This document shows, piece by piece, positions 7,662 through 10,738 of a DNA stretch of 10,738 nucleotides (its first letter is position 1; the number at the start of each line of letters is the position of its first letter). This stretch comes from Saccoglossus kowalevskii. Lineage: Eukaryota; Hemichordata; Enteropneusta; Harrimaniidae. The stretch is taken from NCBI RefSeq assembly GCF_000003605.2, contig NW_003105113.1, positions 71,054 to 81,791 of the forward strand, written 5' to 3'. A program made the translations under genes and the position numbers. The notes beneath the pieces are model-generated. The model was not told where the DNA came from. It did no database searches and saw only the letters and a list, made by a program, of their open reading frames with translations.

Positions 7662-7808
7662 CATAAGCCTTTTTTGCCTATCGCAAATGATACATTTTAC
7701 CACTCGCATATGCCATTTTTTACCACTCATATGTGACATATTTTGCTACTTGCGACTCGCAACTTGGTACTCGCATATGGCATTATTTTCTAGGTTGTAC
7801 ATACCTCA
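7662..7808 (-). repeat. Right terminal inverted repeat of foldback element
   Basis: Reverse complement of 6930-7075 with scattered substitutions and single-base indels, for example GTACAACC against GTACGACC. It includes the ACCACTCGCATATGCCATTT copies of the tandem unit in inverted form. Confidence 0.85.
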
Positions 7809-8080
7809 TATTATATATACATGCATAGGTACTACATGTGGACCTCTCTTAGATTTGTTTTTGTAATGACATCTTCAATTCTCTAATTGAAATGTACATT
7901 GCTAACAGTGAAGCTATCTCAGGTGGGAGGCTTCTTGTGGGGGACTTTTGTCGCCTGTGTGAGTCAGTCAGCTGTCTGTTTGTTTGTGTGACCACCACTA
8001 TCTGTATCTTGGGCATATCTGAATCGCATTCAAATTTCACACGTATGTCACGCATATTGATAATATAGATATTTTTCATA
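7809..8080. repeat. Right part of the older dispersed repeat
   Basis: Resumes after the foldback element with a second copy of the 26-bp stretch at 7863-7888. It then runs through GTGAGTCAGTCAGCTGTCTG and a T/G-rich section. No coding potential was seen. The right limit is arbitrary. Confidence 0.35.
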
Positions 8081-8120
8081 ACATAAGGCCTGGTATCCTA
8101 TATAAATATTTTTTTTTTAG

Positions 8121-8257
8121 ATTAGAGCATTGAAATTGCTAGTTCGGTGGCTGATAGGCCTGAAGACGAATGATCAAGGTTCTGGGACTTCTACAATACG
8201 ATTATTGTCAACTATGATCAGAAATGAGGGTGATCTTATGGAGAGGGGGAAAATAAG
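8121..8257 (+). CDS. PDS5: PDS5 internal exon (HEAT-repeat region)
   Basis: The acceptor is a run of T residues ending in AG at 8119-8120; the donor is AAG|GTAAG at 8257/8258. The exon has 45 codons plus two bases of a split codon. The translation runs IRALKLLVRWLIGLKTND, then GSGTSTIRLLSTM, then EGDLMERGKI. The vertebrate counterparts are IKMMVRWLLGMKNN, SGTSTLRLLTTIL and DGDLTEQGKI. It follows the 75-codon exon in phase 0, so the protein reads YVK-IRALK. It ends in phase 2, completed by the first base of the next exon. Too short and split for simple open-frame detection, but unambiguous by protein similarity. Confidence 0.94.
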
Positions 8258-8488
8258 GTAAGAATAGCACAGATCTCTATAGTGATAGTATAGCCGAAAC
8301 ATATAGCAGATTCCTGTCATTCTTGCCATGTCTGCAGAAATCTGTGCTAAATGTAGTGATAAAATTATAAATACATATAAATAATATACCTTAATTGTGA
8401 CAGTTTTGAAATGTGTCATTTTAAACTCAGTGACAATGAATAAATACAAATTTGATCTTATTTCATTCTTTTCATTGATGCATTCTAG

Positions 8489-8612
8489 GCCTGCAGAGAA
8501 ATCTAGACTGCGACTCGCTGCAGGATGTGCTTTGTTGAAACTTGCACAAGAACCATGCTATGCAGATATTATTTCACAAGAACAATTTTATTTAATAGCA
8601 TTACTTGTAAAT
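8489..8612 (+). CDS. PDS5: PDS5 internal exon (HEAT-repeat region)
   Basis: The acceptor is TTCTAG ending at 8488; the donor is AAT|GTAAGT at 8612/8613. The exon has one base completing an Arg codon plus 41 codons. The core is SRLRLAAGCALLKLAQEPCY, followed by EQFYLIALLVN. This is one of the best conserved PDS5 stretches: vertebrates have SRLRLAAGSAIVKLAQEPCY and then EQYQLCALAIN. The upstream intron is only 231 bp. The open frame extends on both sides into intron sequence and from there begins with an upstream ATG at 8397, which is not a real start. Confidence 0.96.
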
Positions 8613-8760
8613 GTAAGTTCAGTCAAATCACGACTTGATTTTGTAATTACTCCACACAAGTGTACCATCTCTCAGAAATTTTAAAGTCCAAAAGTTCCAT
8701 TTATAAAACTGTTAGTACTTTAACAATTCTCAGTTTTCCGCAACAACAGTTGTAAAACAT

Positions 8761-8915
8761 CTGGTGTGTGGATGATAGATCTCTGGTGCGCAAATGATAG
8801 ATCTCTGGTGCGTAAATGATAGATCTCTGGTGCGTAAATGATAGATCTCTGGTGCGTAAATGATAGAGTCTGGTGCGTAAATGATAGATCTCTGGTGTGT
8901 CGGCAGATGAGTCTG
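8761..8915. repeat. 22-bp minisatellite, seven copies
   Basis: The unit CTGGTGCGTAAATGATAGAT plus CT repeats with starts at 8761, 8783, 8805, 8827, 8849, 8870 and 8892. All spacings are 22 bp except one of 21 bp. Central copies are identical or nearly so, while the outer ones are diverged. It lies in the 398-bp intron between the last two visible PDS5 exons. Confidence 0.95.
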
Positions 8916-9010
8916 GTATATCAGCTTGTGGTATCCATAAATGCCAATACTGCTGTCCTGTTCAGTTGTGATTTATTTTAGAATGTGAATATGCCATCTT
9001 ATATTGACAG

Positions 9011-9215
9011 GATGAATGTTATGAAGTTCGTCAGATGTTTGCCATAAAACTCCACAAAGGCCTGCTAAGTCTCAGGTTACCACTGCAATACCTCAGTATC
9101 TTTGCTTTGTGTGCCAAAGATCCCATTCGTGATAGGAAAACATTTGCCAGACAATGTCTTGTTAAAAATATATCATTTCGACGAGACTATATCAGACAAC
9201 ATTCAGGTGCTAGCA
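9011..9215 (+). CDS. PDS5: PDS5 internal exon (HEAT-repeat region)
   Basis: The acceptor is TTGACAG ending at 9010; the donor is AGCA|GTAAGT at 9215/9216. It has 68 codons plus one base of a split codon. The translation begins [18 protein letters not shown], continues [19 protein letters not shown], then [19 protein letters not shown]. Vertebrate PDS5 reads DECYQVRQVFAQKLHKGL, LRLPLEYMAICALCAKDP and [19 protein letters not shown] over the same region. The frame is phase 0 at the start and phase 1 at the end. The next vertebrate block (LLSLLPEY type) was searched for by eye in the remaining 1.5 kb and was not found, so the following intron runs beyond the window. Confidence 0.96.
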
Positions 9216-9798
9216 GTAAGTATTGTCTTCTTGTTCATTATAAGTCTTACTAGCTGGAAATTTTGAACTTGAAAATACATTTGATTGACATAAGCAGCTT
9301 TTTTTTCATATTTTTTAATCCATGAAACTGACTAATAATATGCTGTTCAACATAACACTCACAGATGAAAGAGCTTGACAAATGCAGGAGAATGCAATTT
9401 TCAGTTTTTTTAGTCCTTGTTTCAGGTGCAGCCTGAAAAGAGGATGAAACTTGGCAGGTTGGATAAACAAGTCTCTGTTGAATATGCACGTAATTTTTGC
9501 ATCTTTTTCACGATTTTCATCCAAAATTACATCTCCCAACAACACTTGAGAGAACAACTGAGCATGCTCAGAATAAATAATTAGGTTAGATGTAATGCTA
9601 GGGTTTTCAGTGATGTCATGCCCTTGATCTGAATCAGTGACAGAAATTAGCCACAGTCTGGTTTTTGTTTGGTTTTATGAAAAATGAATGCTGAAATTTT
9701 GAAAAAAATGGTCAGAAATGTTTATTATTATATCTTTAAACTGTAAAAATTGCATTCCATTATAAAGAGTCATCACTGAAATACTGGCTGGTGGATAA
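9216..9798. other. PDS5 intron sequence, no convincing feature
   Basis: AT-rich DNA after the donor of exon 9011-9215. It contains a 14-bp perfect palindrome, CTGAGCATGCTCAG (9558-9571). A minus-strand open stretch of about 80 codons around 9315-9557 has no recognisable domain and is probably chance. Confidence 0.6.
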
Positions 9799-9951
9799 AT
9801 AGGTTATACCATTACAATCTCAGTGGAAACTCTAGAGGGGTTGGGGGTGTCAGGGCTACATTTTGATGGGAATTATAGTGGTGATATTGAAACAAACCCA
9901 GGTCCTTGTAATATACAAAGACCTGAATTAAGAAAGAAGTCAAGTTGTTAT
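9799..9951 (+). pseudogene. Orphan open frame with a 2A/StopGo-type motif
   Basis: A frame without a start codon is open from 9799 to a stop at about 9952. It encodes roughly 50 residues with GDIETNPGP at 9880-9906. This matches the D-(V/I)-E-x-N-P-G-P core that makes ribosomes skip the Gly-Pro bond. Such motifs are known near the N-terminus of ORFs in non-LTR retrotransposons (CR1/L2/Rex-like) and some immune-receptor-like proteins of sea urchins, amphioxus and molluscs. The expected leucine-rich stretch before the motif is poor here, and no reverse transcriptase follows. It is probably the leftover 5' end of such a retrotransposon, but a chance match cannot be excluded. Confidence 0.45.
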
Positions 9952-10738
9952 TAAAGGTACATCATGGTTTACTCAGATTTATGAATGCAGTTTCTTGAGC
10001 ATGTATACATGTATGAGACATAGTTTGGTTGCACTGGTGTACTCTGAGATTTTGGACAATGGGTCAATGGAAGTTTTCAGTTATCAGTACAATACTAGAT
10101 TAAGGGAAATCACTTTATGATGAGTTGTACCCACATAGAGTACATATTAATTCACCTGTTTGCAGATGTTCCATGTATTATTTTAAGGTAGCGAGACATT
10201 TATTTATTAATTGATGAAATGCACTATAAACTTTCATCTGACAAAGTCAACGTAACCTAGAATGTCATGTAAGTTGGTTAAAATGTAGATTTTCTGAAGG
10301 GAAGCAAGGCAGGTTCAGTAGTGTTTTCTAAAATCAACAACACAGGTTTAATTTGTGTGCCTATAAGTTTCAAAGATTAACTCAAGACAAAGCAATGTTA
10401 GGATGTGTTATCAGTAGCTATCTGACACACAATGAGTGTTTCCAAACATTTGAGTGGTTTGTCTCCGCCCCTGTTTATTTCACAGATTAGTCATTTGCAT
10501 ATGAATGTGTCAGACACAAGGTCACACAGCCACTGAAAAAAATCATTGATTTTAGTGTTTTCATCTGGCGATTTTATCGAACTATAGCTATCCCGTTCCT
10601 TTAATTTGTTTGGGTTTCCAATAGCCTTACACATTGGGATGCCCTACACGTTAAAACAGACCTTGATGGGAAAACAAATCACTTGTGCAGATAAACAAGC
10701 TTGAAAATCTTTGCTGTGACTTCATCGAAGTTTTCTAG
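9952..10738. other. PDS5 intron sequence, no further feature seen
   Basis: No coding block matching the next conserved PDS5 segment, no RNA gene and no clear repeat was found. The window ends at TTTTCTAG, which could be a splice acceptor, but there is no sequence beyond it to test this. Confidence 0.55.

Larger units (their letters stand above)
6930..7808. mobile_element. Foldback DNA element with about 146-bp terminal inverted repeats
   Basis: The ends are near-perfect reverse complements: TGAGGTATGTAC at 6930 matches GTACATACCTCA ending at 7808, and the similarity continues inward to about 7075 and 7662. No transposase was found inside, so it is non-autonomous. Two target-site readings are possible. 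A TA dinucleotide flanks TGAGGTAT at both ends (6928-6929 and 7809-7810), as in Tc1/mariner. Alternatively ATATTAT is duplicated at 6924-6930 and 7808-7814, as for a 7-bp duplication. It sits in the PDS5 intron 6596-8120. Confidence 0.85.
1932..9215 (+). other. PDS5: PDS5 gene, internal part (five exons and four introns)
   Basis: Five coding blocks on the + strand, each bounded by AG and GT, join into one continuous frame of about 272 residues. The joined protein resembles animal PDS5A/PDS5B over its middle third. Pds5 is a nuclear HEAT-repeat protein that binds the cohesin ring through its RAD21/SCC1 subunit and helps control cohesin loading, acetylation and WAPL-driven release. Intron phases are 2 (before the first visible exon), 0, 0, 2, 0 and 1 (after the last), and each neighbouring pair is compatible. 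Intron sizes are 4312, 1525, 231 and 398 bp. None of the five blocks has an internal stop or frameshift, in sharp contrast to the transposon relics around them, so the gene is probably intact. The N-terminal exons and the C-terminal basic tail are outside the window. Invertebrates usually have one PDS5 gene, so no A/B assignment is made. Confidence 0.93.

Noticed and set aside
8397-8684. A 95-codon open frame with its own ATG covering a PDS5 exon
   Set aside because: Only 8489-8612 is conserved and it is bounded by good splice sites; the flanking parts are intron read-through.
9558-9571. CTGAGCATGCTCAG perfect palindrome as a regulatory site
   Set aside because: A lone 14-bp palindrome in intron DNA with no promoter context; could be chance or part of a dispersed repeat.
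10213-10238. GATGAAA/TTTCATC hairpin
   Set aside because: A seven-base stem with a 12-base AT-rich loop is expected by chance in this much AT-rich DNA.
10493-10506. ATTTGCATATGAAT, an octamer-like POU factor site
   Set aside because: A single short AT-rich match in an intron has no specificity without conservation.
10681-10738. Possible next PDS5 exon after the acceptor-like GTGCAG at 10690
   Set aside because: Joined in phase to the previous exon it meets a stop after a few codons, and it does not match the conserved next block.
1-10738. CRISPR array, tRNA, rRNA or prokaryotic operon
   Set aside because: The only regular arrays are short tandem repeats without spacers, no cloverleaf or rRNA core was recognised, and the gene structure is that of an intron-containing animal gene.

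Overview
The window is animal nuclear DNA, most likely from an aquatic invertebrate such as a mollusc, amphioxus, hemichordate or echinoderm; the exact group cannot be settled from the sequence. The evidence is a split gene with GT-AG introns, AT-rich non-coding DNA, and a mix of decayed transposons typical of marine invertebrates. The single host gene is PDS5 (sister-chromatid cohesion protein Pds5) on the + strand. Five consecutive internal exons are visible (1932-2058, 6371-6595, 8121-8257, 8489-8612, 9011-9215). They encode about 272 residues of the HEAT-repeat body with compatible phases at every junction. The first and last exons of the gene lie outside the window.

The introns carry the rest. 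The upstream intron (1-1931) holds a broken Tc1/mariner/IS630-type transposon: direct repeats at 39-116, a frameshifted DDE transposase relic at 255-1290, and, 27 nt after its stop, a sequence that matches the animal histone-mRNA 3' stem-loop (1318-1333) followed by a purine-rich HDE-like element. The 4.3 kb intron 2059-6370 holds a candidate Penelope-like terminus with a decayed hammerhead-like core on the - strand (about 2260-2600), a degenerate short-period repeat (2605-2782), and a decayed DIRS-type tyrosine-recombinase retrotransposon (about 2985-5360) with Gag-like, RT/RNase H and truncated YR segments in order.

The intron 6596-8120 holds a foldback element (6930-7808) with about 146-bp terminal inverted repeats built partly from 22-23 bp tandem units. 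It contains a second inverted-repeat pair and sits inside an older dispersed repeat. The 398-bp intron 8613-9010 contains a seven-copy 22-bp minisatellite. The final intron (9216-10738) is mostly featureless but contains one exact 2A/StopGo-type motif (GDIETNPGP) in a 50-codon open frame, probably a relic of a non-LTR retrotransposon.

Nothing here works as an operon or a bacterial-type system. PDS5 is probably the only functioning gene and the transposon relics are passengers in its introns. The most unusual observation is the histone-type 3' end signal immediately downstream of a transposase reading frame.
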